From contig CAIIXF020000002.1 in assembly GCA_903813345.2 (NCBI GenBank), positions 34,616,109-34,680,108 on the forward strand: 64,000 nucleotides of DNA, given 5' to 3'. Position 1 is the stretch's first letter, and each line of letters starts with the position of its first letter. A program made the position numbers and the translations under genes. The notes below the pieces were generated by a model that worked only from the letters and a program-made list of their open reading frames with translations, did no database searches and had not been told where the DNA came from. This document shows, one piece after another, positions 22,274-34,020 of this stretch. This DNA is from Owenia fusiformis (Eukaryota; Annelida; Polychaeta; Sabellida; Oweniidae).

Positions 22274-22994
22274 CTGAAAACAAAAATGAACAAGATATTA
22301 GCATGCAAAATGTCACCACCTACCATTTGTTGCAGACACAGATCAATGAATGAACCTCGAAGTTACGATTTTTCTTTTTTCCTTATTTCACAAGAAGTAG
22401 GAAGAATCTCTATGACATTTTAACCCAGTTCCGTTTCTGTATCATAGTGATAATTCTGTTTTCTGGACTTTTTTTCGCAAATGTATAGATTTTCTTAAAA
22501 CATAGAGTGCAGTACCAATGTTTCTTGAAGAGGGCCTTAAATTATTTTCAATTGGAGATATGTTTTTTCGGAAGATATGTAACCTACTTTAATCAGAATC
22601 AAAAATTCTGTTCTGCCGAATCAAAAATAGCAAATATTAAGAAAATAGGCGAAATGCGAAATCCAGAATAAAATTAACGTATACAAGGAAAGATATTGTG
22701 ACACCCTATTGTAAATTGCACTCAAATGTTGATTCAATACATTTTTACCTTTTCACCTTCTCACATAGAAAAGAATTACAATAATTACATAGATTTTTTT
22801 AATATTTGTAAACTAGAATACCTCTAGTAGTGGAACAAGTCTGTTAGTGGAACACAATTCACCTCCCAAGTAGAACACTTTATAGAGGTATTTAAAGCGT
22901 CACTACTTAAATCGAAGTTTTAGCAAAAAAATGAGTTTCATTTAATATTTACAGTACAGAAGCCAATTTCACACGACATGTATATTGTTCAAGT
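22274..22994. other. Intronic spacer, nothing clear
   Basis: Contains a diverged copy of the aagtggaacac dispersed motif (22820-22890). No gene was seen. Confidence 0.4.
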
Positions 22995-24328
22995 TTACTT
23001 ATTGTCTACATTTGTGTGATTTGCCTTCAAATGTTTTTTCAAATTGTTATCTAATGTGAACATTTTTCCACAATGTACACACTGGTGGTTTTTATCTCCA
23101 GTATGGATCTTCAAATGTCTTTCTAAAGTTTGTGGCAAGTTGAACCGTCTGTCACAGAAATCACACATATACTCCTTCATATTTGAATGTGTTGATTTTA
23201 AATGCACTTTCAATATGCTCTTGGACCTAAAGGATTTGGGGCATTGATTGCATTTGATTGGTTTCTCGCCAGTATGAATCAGAGAATGTTGTACCAATTG
23301 ATGTGACCTCACAAAGGCCTTTGGGCAATGTGCACATTTAAAAGGCCTTTCTCCTAGATGGACTTGTTGTTGGTGCTTTGTTAAGTAATAATTCTGGGCA
23401 AAACTTTTGGGGCACAAAGTACATTTAAATGGTCTTTCTCCAGTATGTGTGCGTAAATGGACTACCAACAAGCGCTCTCGATTAAATTGCTTTGGACAAT
23501 AATCACATATGAACTCTTTTTTCCTTTTTTGGTTTTTTAATCGATTCACCATTGCTGTGTATTTTGAATGCTCATCTCCATCAATAGTTTGTTCTCCATC
23601 AAGTTCTAATTCTGCTTCTAAATTGTCTGCTTCAATATTAGCTACAGCAATGTCTGTCTCATCGCCAGAATCCTTTGTCTCAATGATTTGAGTAGGTTGG
23701 AGTTTTTTTTCTCTAGTATGGATCTTCAAATGTTTTGTTAAAGATGAACGCAAGCTGAACTGCTTGTCACAGAAATCACACATATGCTCCTTTACATTTG
23801 AATGAGTTGATAATAAATGCACTTTCAAGGTGCTCTTTGACCTAAATGATTTGGGACATTGATCACAAATAAACGGTTTCTCGCCAGTATGAATCATAGA
23901 ATGTTGTACCAATTGATGGGACCTCACAAAGGCTTTTGGGCAATCTACACACTTGAATGGTTTTTTTCCTAGATGGACTTGTTGTTGGTGCTTTGTTAAG
24001 TAATAATTCTGAGCAAAACTTTTCGGACACAGAGCACATTTAAATGGTTTTTCTCCAGTATGTGTACGTAAATGGATTACCAACAAGCACTCATGATGAA
24101 ATTGCTTTTCACAATATTCACATATTAATTCCTTCTGCTCCTTTGGATTTTTCAATCGTTTCACCATAGCCATGTATTTTAAATGCTCATCCCCATCATT
24201 GGTTTGTTCCTCAAGTTCTGCTCCTCCATTGTCTGCTTCAACTTCTGTCTCCTCATCAGAATCCCCTGCATCTATGTAACGTGTTGGTATAGCTTTCTTG
24301 CTTCTGTTGGATCTACGAACCTGTTTCA
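22995..24328 (-). CDS. Alternative C-terminal exon: 11 C2H2 zinc fingers in two duplicated blocks
   Basis: The acceptor cgatatttttcag precedes 24328; phase-1 entry gives V-K-Q-V-R-R-S-N-R-S-K-K. An acidic segment (D-S-D-E-E-T-E-V-E-A-D) and five fingers are followed by a second acidic segment (D-S-G-D-E-T-D-I-A-V) and six fingers. The blocks align finger for finger: C-E-Y-C/C-D-Y-C, C-A-L-C/C-T-L-C with identical N-Y-Y-L-T-K-H helices, C-V-D-C/C-A-H-C, C-D-Q-C/C-N-Q-C, C-D-F-C/C-D-F-C, plus a final C-V-H-C. Length 1334, in frame. It is the longest exon of the array. Confidence 0.9.
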
Positions 24329-25230
24329 CTGAAAAATATCGAGAGAATTTTATCTGATAAGTTTTTAGTGGCATTAATCAATGTACATGTAATGATTTGA
24401 ATAAGCTCTGTACTTGGATAAACAAATGAGGAAATGTATAGAACTTAACCAAATGATATTGACTATGTTTATATCGAATCAAAATTACAAAGAGCTACCA
24501 ACTATTGCCACTCTAATATTAAATAGTATTCGATATATCAAAACATCACCATTGAACAAGTAATATAACAATTTTACAGCTTCAGAGACATACAAATATA
24601 TATTTTGTTTTCAACTGTTCAGGGTTAAGGGATAATTGAATCATATATCACTCAGGAGTTTCATTAGCACTATGCAACAGACGATTTTCACTGGTTGTTT
24701 TCACAAAAATAGCCTGTTGTTTTGTAGATTTCAACTTTTCCATTTTAAATTTATGATTTCCATTAATTCTGCTTGTTGTTTTCATTTATTTAGCCTGTTG
24801 TGAGAAATTCTAGTAAAACCCTTGTATGAACTTTTTCATGAAGCTATCATTTTTGGCCTAAACTGTACAAATGAAAATAAACAGAATCAATAAAATAAAG
24901 TAGAACCATATTATACATGTAAGTAATATATATTTATTTAAAATTTACTAACTTCATATTTATATTCTTTTGCCTTTCTTAATGTTAATTCAAATATAAT
25001 TGCAACAACAAATGTTAAAAGCTAAACTCTAAGTTCTATATTCTTCGTAAAAGTGTTTGTTTCAATATGTACCACTTATGTAGTCCATAAGGATGTTTCA
25101 CAACTGTACTCTGGTATATATAAAATGCTCCTTCTCAAAAAGAGAGAGAAACACATGCACATTTTAATATTCTGTTACCCTACAAACATAAAATCCAATT
25201 ATTTTAAACAATCTATTTAGTTAATTGCTT
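24329..25230. other. Intronic spacer with one MITE-like repeat
   Basis: Apart from the element at 24653-24823, AT-rich sequence with no exon recognised. Confidence 0.4.
24653..24823. mobile_element. Small dispersed repeat, copy 1 (partner 52592-52708)
   Basis: It begins caggagtttcattagca and ends ttctagtaaaaccctt; the partner begins caggggtttcattagca and ends ctctagcgaaacccct. The ends are imperfect inverted repeats and the interiors share tttatgatttccattaatt and tttatttagcc. It is a MITE-like element about 120-170 bp long. Confidence 0.65.
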
Positions 25231-26321
25231 TTATGTTTGAGAGGTGGCTAATATTTCTTTGTGGATATCCTCATCCCCATGGAATTTCTTTAAGTGGTTT
25301 TGTAGTGAAGAGTTTCTTGTGAATTTTATCAAGCAAAATTGACATTTAAATGGTTTCTCTCCAGTGTGAGTCATTAAATGCCTTGTTAGTCCACCTTTCC
25401 ACCCAAAGCTTTGTTCACAGACTTCACATTGAAAAGGCCTCTCCAGTGTATGAGCTGACCTTATATGTCTATTCAGATGTTTTATTCCTACAAATTTTTC
25501 AGAGCAATAATCACACATGTAATTCTTCTCTTCAACATGAATAATCCTATGTGACCCTAATGAACCCCTACTGGCAAAGACCTTTGAACATACTTCACAT
25601 TTATGTGGCTTCTCCCCAGTATGGATTCTAATATGAACAATCATATCTCTTTGTGTTCGAAATTCTTTAGAGCAATATTCACATTGAAATGGGCGGATAT
25701 CAGAATGTGTTTTCACATGTGAATTATAATTACCCAATTGTGCAAATGCCTTTGGGCAAAGTTCACATTTATACAGTTTCTCGCCAGTATGGACTAGCAT
25801 ATGGGATTTCAAATGATGCAAAAGTTTGAACCGTTTTGAACATTCTTCACACTGAAACTTCCTTTCAGCTTTAGCACACTGCAACTTCCTATCAGGTCTA
25901 TGAGTTACCATATGTTTAGTAAGATGGCCCTTTTCAATAAATGTTTTGGGACACTGTTCACATTTAAAAGAACGTTCTCCAGTATGAATCCTCATATGCC
26001 TTGTCAAACCTTTTTTTTCACAGAAAGTTTTATTACATACTGAGCACCTAAGTAACCCAATCTTTGTATGTAATTTGATATGTACTTTCATTTCGTATTT
26101 CCTATTAAAACATTTAGAGCAGTGTTTACACACATATGGCTTTTGTCCCGGGTGCATTTTGATAAGATGAATATTCAGTTTGTTTTCACGTCTGAAAACA
26201 TCACCACATATTTTACAAGGGTATTCAACATCATCATCGCCGTATGACTCAATCATTTGTCTCCCTTTAGTGTGCTTCCTTTCGACTCTGTTCCTCTTAG
26301 TGTGGGGCATTCCTTGCTCAA
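25231..26321 (-). CDS. Alternative C-terminal exon: 11 C2H2 zinc fingers
   Basis: The acceptor ccattctgttttcag precedes 26321; phase-1 entry gives V-E-Q-G-M-P-H-T-K-R-N-R-V-E-R-K-H. Eleven fingers follow in one run: C-K-I-C, C-K-H-C, C-S-V-C, C-E-Q-C, C-E-E-C, C-E-L-C, C-E-Y-C, C-E-V-C, C-D-Y-C, C-E-V-C, C-Q-F-C; most are joined by TGE(K/R) linkers, with a longer linker between fingers 4 and 5. Length 1091 (364 codons with the donated base). The first five or six fingers match the exon at 27508. Confidence 0.9.
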
Positions 26322-26990
26322 CTGAAAACAGAATGGAATAATCAAGAACTGCAATGATGTATAATAGATCAAAACTCAAAATACTTCACATGCCAGTCTA
26401 AATAAAAGGATTGAAAGTGATTAGAAGCCCTATAACAAATATACGATGTGAAAAAACATGAAAAATAAAGAGAGCCTTTCTCTGCATCAAAGTGTCTTCC
26501 AACATGTGTAGGCAAAACTTGACAGTGGCTTATTTTAAGCAATTATGAGAATCACAATTATAACAGTGAACAGTTATTATTTATTTATTAAATAGTAATC
26601 ATTTATTATAGTGATAAGATAGATAGTGAGAGTGAAAAATACATCAAAAATGTATTTGGAACAGATGGACTGTATTATGTTGTGTTATTTCTGATTATGT
26701 GATGTAACAAGCTGTTCAATGAGAACAGATACCTTTTAATGAAAATTCATGAAACCTTTTGACGAAATGTATTGCAACTTCTATGGTTATAACAGCCATG
26801 GTAAATATAATTCTATAATGTTTCTTAATATGCAGTGTTTCTTAATAACTCGAACTGCGTATTTATTGTTTTTCTCTCCCTGCACCATACTCATTCAATG
26901 TACATGTATTAGAGGAAATCTTATGTAGTCCTTTAGAATATTTTTTCAATGTCTGAGATTGATTGAATAACTTTAAGAAGAGATGACATA
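26322..26990. other. Intronic spacer, nothing recognised
   Basis: AT-rich. The region around 26470-26900 resembles 28020-28330 in order of words (for example aatgtttcttaatatgcagtgttt versus tttctcaacatgcagtgttt), another sign of duplicated exon-plus-flank units. Confidence 0.45.
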
Positions 26991-27508
26991 CTACTTGTTC
27001 ATAACTACCATCTCATTGTGTGTTTTCATATGTACATTATAATTGCCCAATAGTGCAAATGCCTTTGGGCAATGTTCACATTTGTGTGGTTTCTCGCCAG
27101 TATGGACTAGCATATGGGCATTCAAATGATGCAAATCTTTGAACTGTTTTGGACATTCTGCACACTGAAACACTCCGTCATCAGTTCTATGAAATACCAT
27201 ATGTTTAGTTAGATTGCCCTTTTCATTGAATGTTTTTGGGCACTGTTCACATTTAAAAGGATCTCTGGTATGTATCCTCTCATGGCGTGCCATGTTGTAT
27301 TTCCTATTAAAACATTTAGAGCAGTGTTTACACATATATGGCGTTTGTCCTTGGTGCATTTTGATAATATGCATATTCAGTTTGTTTTCACGGATGAAAA
27401 CCTCACCACATATTTTACAAGGGTAGTCAGCATCATCATCACCATATGACTCAAAAGATTGTCTCCCTTTAGTGTGTTTTCTTTTAGCTCTACTCCTTCC
27501 ATGATCAA
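26991..27508 (-). CDS. Alternative C-terminal exon: 5 C2H2 zinc fingers
   Basis: The acceptor agtttatttttttcag precedes 27508; phase-1 entry gives V-D-H-G-R-S-R-A-K-R-K-H-T-K-G-R-Q. Five fingers: C-K-I-C, C-K-H-C, C-E-Q-C, C-A-E-C, C-E-H-C. It parallels the exon at 26321 but lacks the counterpart of that exon's third finger and everything after the sixth. The tail is N-E-M-V-V-M-N-K. Length 518, in frame. Confidence 0.89.
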
Positions 27509-28333
27509 CTGAAAAAAATAAACTGAAAAGATACATATGTATAACAGATCAAAATTCAAAAAGACGGGGGGGGGGGAGGGGCTACGAGGGGGGGGGGGCT
27601 ACAAATGAGATACACTTGCCCCTACCCTCCATCATGAATTATTAGAGGCTTTAAAACATAAGATTAATTGTTTGAACTGTGACAACTCCAAACAAGGTAT
27701 TTTAAAACATGCAGAATATCACAACCTGCTATGTGTTACAGAAGCTGACTGCTGTACACCAAGCACCAAACACATAAAAGTTGGAGATTATAACAATATG
27801 TCACTTGTGGTGGTGACATGAAAACATTTGTCACTTGTGGTGGTGACATAAAGACCAAAGAACCTCTCGGCATCAAATTCAACAGGTGAAAACAGGCAAA
27901 ATGTGAAAATAGGCAAAATGTGAAAACAGGTAAAATGTGAAAATAGGCAAAATGTGACAAAAGGCAATATGTGACAATTAGCAACATGTGGCAAAAGGCA
28001 AAACTTGACAGTGGTAATCTTGAGCACAAGGACAATATCATAATAGTAATTGTTTAGTAACTCACTTATAAACCGTGATTATTTTTTGGAATTGACAGTA
28101 AATAACACGGAGTGAAATAAGACATTAAAATCTTTAGGAAAACACTTGAACTGTATTATGTTGTTTTATTTCTTCTGAAACTTCCTCGAACTTTCATATT
28201 TTGCACACATGTATTTTAACTCCTATCATATGGTTAAAACAACATCCATGGTCGTTATTTTAAAGACCTATAATGTTTCTCAACATGCAGTGTTTATTGA
28301 TAACTCATAGACTAGCTATTTATTGTTTTTCTC
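27509..28333. other. Intronic spacer with poly-G tract and short tandem repeat
   Basis: A G-rich tract (ggggggggga and similar) lies at 27566-27598. From about 27880 to 28010 an ~18-20 bp repeat around caggcaaaatgtgaaaa is present. No exon was seen. Confidence 0.6.
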
Positions 28334-28623
28334 TCAAGCATTCTTATTCAATGTACTGGGAGAAATCTTGTGAACTCCTTTACAATGTTTTCTCAAAGTC
28401 TGAGATTGATTGAATGACTTCAAGCAGAGATGACATTTGAATGGTTTTTCTCCAGTATGGATCCTCATATGATTTTTATAGTTTGTTGAGACTTTGAATC
28501 TCTTTTGGCAGATCTCACAATGGAACTTGTAGTGTTGATTCATCTGTTGATTGTCTTGTGGATTGTAATATGGACTAGGTAAATACTCATTGTTAATATC
28601 CACGATCTTATTGTGGGACACTT
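28334..28623 (-). CDS. Alternative C-terminal exon: 2 C2H2 zinc fingers
   Basis: The acceptor atgttttgtcattttcag precedes 28623; phase-1 entry gives E-V-S-H-N-K-I-V-D-I-N-N-E-Y-L. Two fingers ([14 protein letters not shown] and C-H-L-C-L-K-S-F-N-Q-S-Q-T-L) are joined by TGEKPFKC. This opens the DINNxYL linker family (28-33 kb). Length 290, in frame. Confidence 0.87.
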
Positions 28624-28795
28624 CTGAAAATGACAAAACATATTACTGTATTAATATGACCAAATTTGCAATTTCAGATCAAATAATTAAGACTTGCAGT
28701 TGAATACATATTCAATTTCTCAATGTCCATAACTTCCTATCTTGAAGTAAGTTATGTATCTTTACAATTTCAAGTAATACTTCATAAGTGTTAAA

Positions 28796-28959
28796 AACAA
28801 AACAAAATGTTGAGATTTACGAATTTTTGATGTATTCATACATCTTCATACAGATACCTGTATATTGTGATGTCATAATTGTATGAAAATCAGTTTACCT
28901 GATGAAGAAGTATGAATACGTCCAAAATTCATAAATCTCAACATTTTGTTTTGTTTACA
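28796..28959. repeat. Foldback element with ~60-bp arms
   Basis: The left arm aaacaaaacaaaatgttgag is matched by ctcaacattttgttttgttt on the right, and the match continues inward with few mismatches (ttcatac..tgatgaag). It is a palindromic MITE-like element of about 164 bp. Confidence 0.85.
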
Positions 28960-29624
28960 ATTTCAAATATGTCTTCCATTATAAACTGTACCAAACACAC
29001 ACAAAACCTGCAGAGTGACCAAGGGGTCTACTGACATAATTAGGAGTCAATAAAAGTATTGAATAGCATTGATGTTTCATAGTGTTGTATCTGGCATTAA
29101 AATGCAAACAGCATTTAGGTGAAAATCCACAAATTGTACATTTTTACATTGTAAACTCAACTTCCAAAGAATGAGAGTTTCCAATTAAATACAACAATAA
29201 AACAACTATGCTTAAACAGCAAATCTAACACATTATCTGCAATATGAATATAGGGGAGAAAGGGGAGATATTTGATTCTGGATATAGGTAGAGGTAGTGG
29301 CTTCACTGGTCTGGTTCGGGGAAGTTCCAGATGAGAGAAGGCAACCCCTCTAATCAGCACTGAGGATGATACTCATATTTGTTCGATAAATTGAACTCAC
29401 TCAAAAAACAACAAAAAATTAACATTAATTGTGATGGCTTTTTATTCATACTACATCAAACTAAGGTTTACCCAACAACAAAAGCGACAAACGAATATAC
29501 CAAAATCATCTCCTAAATCTCATACTCCTAACCTATAAGTAAGTTTAAAGTTCAATTTGTGCCTATATATAACCCTGATAAATAAAGGCCCCATAAGAGC
29601 TACATAAACAGATTAGAAATTGTC
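28960..29624. other. Intronic spacer, nothing recognised
   Basis: AT-rich; no exon or clear repeat was recognised. Confidence 0.4.
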
Positions 29625-29917
29625 TTATCTATTTATTTTATGAACACTTTTACAATGAGTTCTTAACCCCTGAGGTTGGCGAAATGCTTTAAGACACATT
29701 TCACATTTAAATGGCTTTTCTCCAGTATGGATCCTCATATGATTTTTATAGTTTGTTGAAACTTTGAATCTTTTGTTGCATATTTCACAATGGAACTTGT
29801 AACTGGGATCAACTGCTGTATTGTCAAATCCAGGTGGTATGAAGTCCTGGGGGTTGTAATGATATGGAGTTGTCATATATTTGTTGTTGATGTCCATCAC
29901 CTTGTTGTGGATCATTT
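29625..29917 (-). CDS. Alternative C-terminal exon: 2 C2H2 zinc fingers
   Basis: The acceptor cttttcatttccag precedes 29917; phase-1 entry gives [15 protein letters not shown]. Two fingers ([14 protein letters not shown] and [14 protein letters not shown]) are joined by TGEKPFKC. The first methionine of the open frame is inside the linker, just after the acceptor. Length 293, in frame. Confidence 0.87.
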
Positions 29918-30790
29918 CTGGAAATGAAAAGACAGAATCTGTATTGTAATTGAATGTATTGTATTATGAAAAGACAGAATCTGTATTGTATTTTATTGTA
30001 CTGTATTATATAGTTTTTTAGTTACTGCCATATTTTGGTGAGGTGGTGTGTTCCATATTTTAAATATAGTTTTACACTGAAAGACAGAGCCAGAAACTCC
30101 TCCTTAGAGGAACTCTGTGCACTCAATACTCAGACATAAAAGTACACACCAAAGTCTTTATAACAGGTTGTGAACCACTCAGTCAAACACTCAGCCTAAA
30201 CCATATAATGCACTAATCAATGGTGTCTGTATTAAGAAATGTAGAATGTCAATCCAAGTTTTAGGTGATTCTGAAGTCATGTCTGCACTTCCAGTTCAAA
30301 ATCAACTTCTGTAGTAATTTGCTACCTTCTAATTTGCCTCACTGACCTTTTATTGTTTCTCAAACATGTTCTCTCAAAATCAGGAAATTAGTGTAGTGAG
30401 CATGAAATTCTGTAGGGAATTTCTGTCACAAAAAACAAGGCGTGACAACTAACACTTTCTCCGAGTGTAATAAAATAAAACAACTGTTACCATACTAAAT
30501 ATCTTTATTAGAATGCCAGTTTCATCGATTTTTTCTTAGGTGATTTCAACTGGTTTTGTACAAAATCACTCCCCCATGATGTTTTTTTCATGTATGAGAT
30601 GAGACTGACACGGTCATTTCGGTAAAAAAATGAAACTACATCTATTCATCTATAAGCAATTATGTGCTCTCATCAAAGTTGCCTTATGCTTGTAATAATT
30701 TTAAGCTTTTTGTTAATTAAGTCACTACTATGGTTACTTTCCTCAATGTTAATCTAACATGTTTTGATTAAATGCTGACAACTTCATCAA
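29918..30790. other. Intronic spacer with tgtattgtat-type simple repeat
   Basis: At 29930-30010 the words gaaaagacagaatctgtattg and tgtattatga occur twice; the same repeat is expanded at 31170-31350 beside the paralogous exon. No exon was seen. Confidence 0.5.
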
Positions 30791-30892
30791 TAGCTATTAC
30801 TGTATAATCCACGCTGGATTGTTTAAAAATGTGTATTTTCCTGTGATTCCCCAGTGTTGATCAGTGCCTAATGTTTTGAGACACATCTTAAA
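30791..30892 (-). pseudogene. Partial copy of a terminal finger (relic)
   Basis: The sequence tgtgtattttcctgtgattc..cagtgttgatca repeats the end of the neighbouring exon (30893-31167) with changes, and lies just after its stop in transcript sense. It lacks the cysteine pair and looks like a decayed tandem duplicate. Confidence 0.6.
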
Positions 30893-31167
30893 TTATGAAA
30901 TGTGTATTTTCTTGTGATGGGTCAGTGTTGATCGCTGCGTAAATGATTTATGACAAATTTCACACTGGAAAGGTTTTTCACCAGTGTGGATCCTAACATG
31001 ATCTTTATAGTGCGATGACTTTTTGAATCTTTTCTGGCACATTTCACATTGGAACTTATAGGTGAGTCTTGTCTTGTCAAATCTAGATGAAAGGGTGTCC
31101 AGGGGCTCGTCATATTGGGTGGTCAAATATCTGTTGTTGATATCCATCACGCTGTATTGCATCATTT
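30893..31167 (-). CDS. Alternative C-terminal exon: 2 C2H2 zinc fingers
   Basis: The acceptor cttctgatttccag precedes 31167; phase-1 entry gives E-M-M-Q-Y-S-V-M-D-I-N-N-R-Y-L. Two fingers (C-E-M-C-Q-K-R-F-K-K-S-S-H-Y and C-E-I-C-H-K-S-F-T-Q-R-S-T-L) are joined by TGEKPFQC; the frame stops four residues after the last zinc histidine region. Length 275, in frame. Confidence 0.87.
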
Positions 31168-31169
31168 CT

Positions 31170-31355
31170 GGAAATCAGAAGATAGAATCTGTATTGTATT
31201 GTATATTTTATTGTATTATGAAAAGACAGAATCTGTATTGTATTGTATTGTATATTGTATTATGAAAAGACAGAATCTGTATTGTATTGTATTGTATTGT
31301 ATATTGTATTATGAAAAGACAGAATCTGAATTGTATTGTATAGTATAGTTCATTG
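31170..31355. repeat. Tandem repeat around gaaaagacagaatctgtattg
   Basis: Three or four copies at 43-50 bp spacing, each with an internal (gtatt)n microsatellite of variable length. It lies directly upstream (transcript sense) of the splice acceptor at 31167 and may affect acceptor use; that effect is speculative. Confidence 0.8.
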
Positions 31356-31849
31356 TATTTTGATTACCTCAATATTCTGGAAAGCAATACTTAATCGATA
31401 TATTTAACATATATTATACTTTAAGACCCCTCAGAAACCCCTTACTAGATCAGCCTTGCTGTTTCTGTGCAACGATACATAGTCATTCAACTACATGTAC
31501 AAACCACAGCTTAGGACCAAACTTTGGACCATGTACTTAGTCAAATACCCTGAATTACACAATTAATGAACATACATATTTTGTAGATGTATTAGTAAGT
31601 AAAACTGCTCTTAACATTTCTTTTATGTTTCAGCCATGTTGTTGAGATAAGGCTGATGTCATTTTTCTACACCCATAAATATTATATGCTCCCCTAAACA
31701 TGCCTTATGCTCATTATAATTCTAAGCTTGTAATCAATCGCTATGCTACTTTATCTTGTTACCTGGGATTTCAATGCAAATCTAAGTTGTTCTGATGAAA
31801 GTTGTCATTTCATCTATAGCATTACTCTATTGTCTGGGATAATTATGAA

Positions 31850-31990
31850 ATGCATATTTTCCATTAAATATTGTTAACTGTCTGAATGTTTTAAGACACA
31901 TTGAACATTAAAATGGCCTTTTCCAGCGTGGATTATCATATAGTTAATATTTTACAATAGAACGAACTGGGATCAGATCAGCCCATGGCT
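31850..31990 (-). pseudogene. Decayed zinc-finger exon
   Basis: The minus strand retains an acceptor-distal finger pattern in which the H-T-G-E-K linker reads H-A-G-K-G, and the first cysteine of the second finger is lost (F-N-V-Q-C-V-L-K). No matching acceptor with open phase-1 frame was found, so it is treated as dead. Confidence 0.6.
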
Positions 31991-32441
31991 TGTCTAATTC
32001 AGCTGGATTGATAAAGTGGAAAAAGACAATAAAATGTTTTTGGAACAGCTTAACTGTCATATCTCATTTTATTTCCTTATGACATAGCATTTAATTAAGA
32101 GATATGTATTAAATGTACAATGAAAATTGAAACTTGCTTTACAAAATGTTTTGCACGAATGTATTGTAATTGCCATGGTTACAACAGCCAGAGTCTGTGA
32201 CATTCCTCAATTTGCAGCATCATGATAAACCATGACATCTCAAATCTTCTCAGCCCTGAGATGTTTCAGGTGAAACAGAAAGATGCTATGAGTATCAGAA
32301 TGAATTTGCAGCATTTCTAAGTGACTCAAAATGTATCACATCATTGTTTTTTCTCAAATGAATATTTATGCTACTAATTCAACATCATGATCCATCAAGG
32401 TATTTCATATGACTGAAGGAATACATTGGTTGAACAGTATG
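31991..32441. other. Intronic spacer, nothing recognised
   Basis: AT-rich; no exon, RNA gene or clear repeat was seen. Confidence 0.4.
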
Positions 32442-32743
32442 CTAATTCAAAGTACTGGGGGATATTTTATGTACATCTTTACAATGCCTTCTCATTGTCT
32501 GAGATTGTTTGAATAACTTCAGACAAATGTTACATTGGAAAGGCTTTTCACCAGTATGGATCCTAATATGGTCTTTAAGGTGTGATGCTCTTTTAAATCT
32601 CTTGTTGCATGATTCACAGTAGAACTTGTAACTGCAATCAGCTGTTGTCTTGTCAAATCCATGTAGTATGTTGTTCTGAGTTTTGTAATATGAAGAATTC
32701 AAATACTTGTTATCACTATGCCTCACACCAGTGTGCATCATTT
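32442..32743 (-). CDS. Alternative C-terminal exon: 2 C2H2 zinc fingers
   Basis: The acceptor cttttcattttcag precedes 32743; phase-1 entry gives [15 protein letters not shown]. Two fingers ([14 protein letters not shown] and [14 protein letters not shown]) are joined by TGEKPFQC and end H-K-I-S-P-S-T-L-N, the same tail as the exon at 28623. Length 302, in frame. Confidence 0.87.
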
Positions 32744-33514
32744 CTGAAAATGAAAAGAATCTATTTTATTAAACAGCTGCTGTAAACTCATTGATTCTTT
32801 TCTATTTTATTTTATCACTGCAGATGTTCAGATGATTCTGACAATTCAATCTCTTTTAAGAAAAATGGTGGAATAAGTATTGAGTATAATAATTATTATT
32901 TATTGCTCATACTTTACTGCTGTATTTTTGTATTTTTATGAATTGCATAATAATTTAATAATTAATTAAAAGAATGCTGTACGCCAGGTATTGTTCATGT
33001 CAAAATTTACCAGGAGTACAGTAAGTCCTGCAGTGCTCATTACATGCTCATTGTTTTCAACAAAAAATGTTCATTCAAGTGCATTTACACTCACATAATT
33101 ATTTTGAAAAACATCACAGTTTATTGCAATCGAGTTCCTGTAGTGCATCAGCGACATGTTGGCATGGTTGGCACACACTGTTAGCCAAAAAAATTGACAC
33201 ATCATAATAATTAGCGGTGTAAGTGCGCTTTGATGAACGTTTTTGTTGAAAACGGGTGACCATTTAATTTCCACATTGGGGGCTTATTATTCTTTTTGAT
33301 ACCTAGGGAAAATCTTATTAAATATTACGCAATTCACTTGCGGCGCGGGTAATTAAAAATAAAAAAAATGCACCCTACATCCTTTCTCATTGTTAATTGA
33401 GTCAATTTAAGCTATATGATAGGTACTCATACTAGTCAATGTTAATCTGAATATTTTATTATATTAATTTTATCAATAGCGAGCAATCAACTACACTCAA
33501 ACCACTGTAATAAA
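32744..33514. other. Intronic spacer, nothing recognised
   Basis: AT-rich; no exon, RNA gene or clear repeat was recognised. Confidence 0.4.
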
Positions 33515-33775
33515 GTATGGATTCTCATATAGTTCTTGTTGTTTGTTGAAAATATGGGTTCTTTGCTGTTGTAAATATGAGTTCCTTGCTGTAGCCTTCT
33601 TGTATTACAATTATTCAGTCAGTGTTTTTCATGTGATTTCCTATGACGCTGTAGATGACCTGATTGTTTAAATCTCTTCAGGCAAAGTTCACATTGGAAT
33701 GGTTTCTCGCCAGTATGGACTCTCATATAGTTCTTGTTTGTTGTAAATATGAGTTCCTTGCTGTAGCCTTCTTGG
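33515..33775 (-). pseudogene. Two nested partial copies of the 34020 exon
   Basis: From 33619 to 33775 the minus strand repeats the end of the next exon (same second finger [14 protein letters not shown] and H-E-K-H-stop), but the first finger is broken: its C-x2-C is missing and N-K-N-Y-M-R-V-H follows K-E-L-I-F. A shorter fragment at 33515-33600 repeats the same block again. No usable acceptor was found. Confidence 0.75.
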
Positions 33776-33790
33776 ATTACAATTATTCAA

Positions 33791-34020
33791 TTAGTGTTTT
33801 TCATGTGATTTCCTATGACGCTGTAGATGACCTGATTGTTTAAATCTCTTCAGGCAAAGTTCACATTGGAACGGTTTCTCCCCAGTATGGACTCTCATAT
33901 GGTTCCTGTAGTTTATTGTAACTGTGAACTCTTTGCTGCATATAGTACAATATAGATAACTGGCTGTAGCCTTCTTGTGGACTGGCTGAAATATTTTCTG
34001 CATTTTGTGTGTCATCTCAT
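33791..34020 (-). CDS. Alternative C-terminal exon: 2 C2H2 zinc fingers
   Basis: The acceptor ttcctcattggttccag precedes 34020 and is weaker in pyrimidines than most in the array. Phase-1 entry gives [17 protein letters not shown]. Two fingers ([14 protein letters not shown] and [14 protein letters not shown]) are joined by TGEKPFQC; the stop follows H-E-K-H. Length 230, in frame. Confidence 0.82.
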
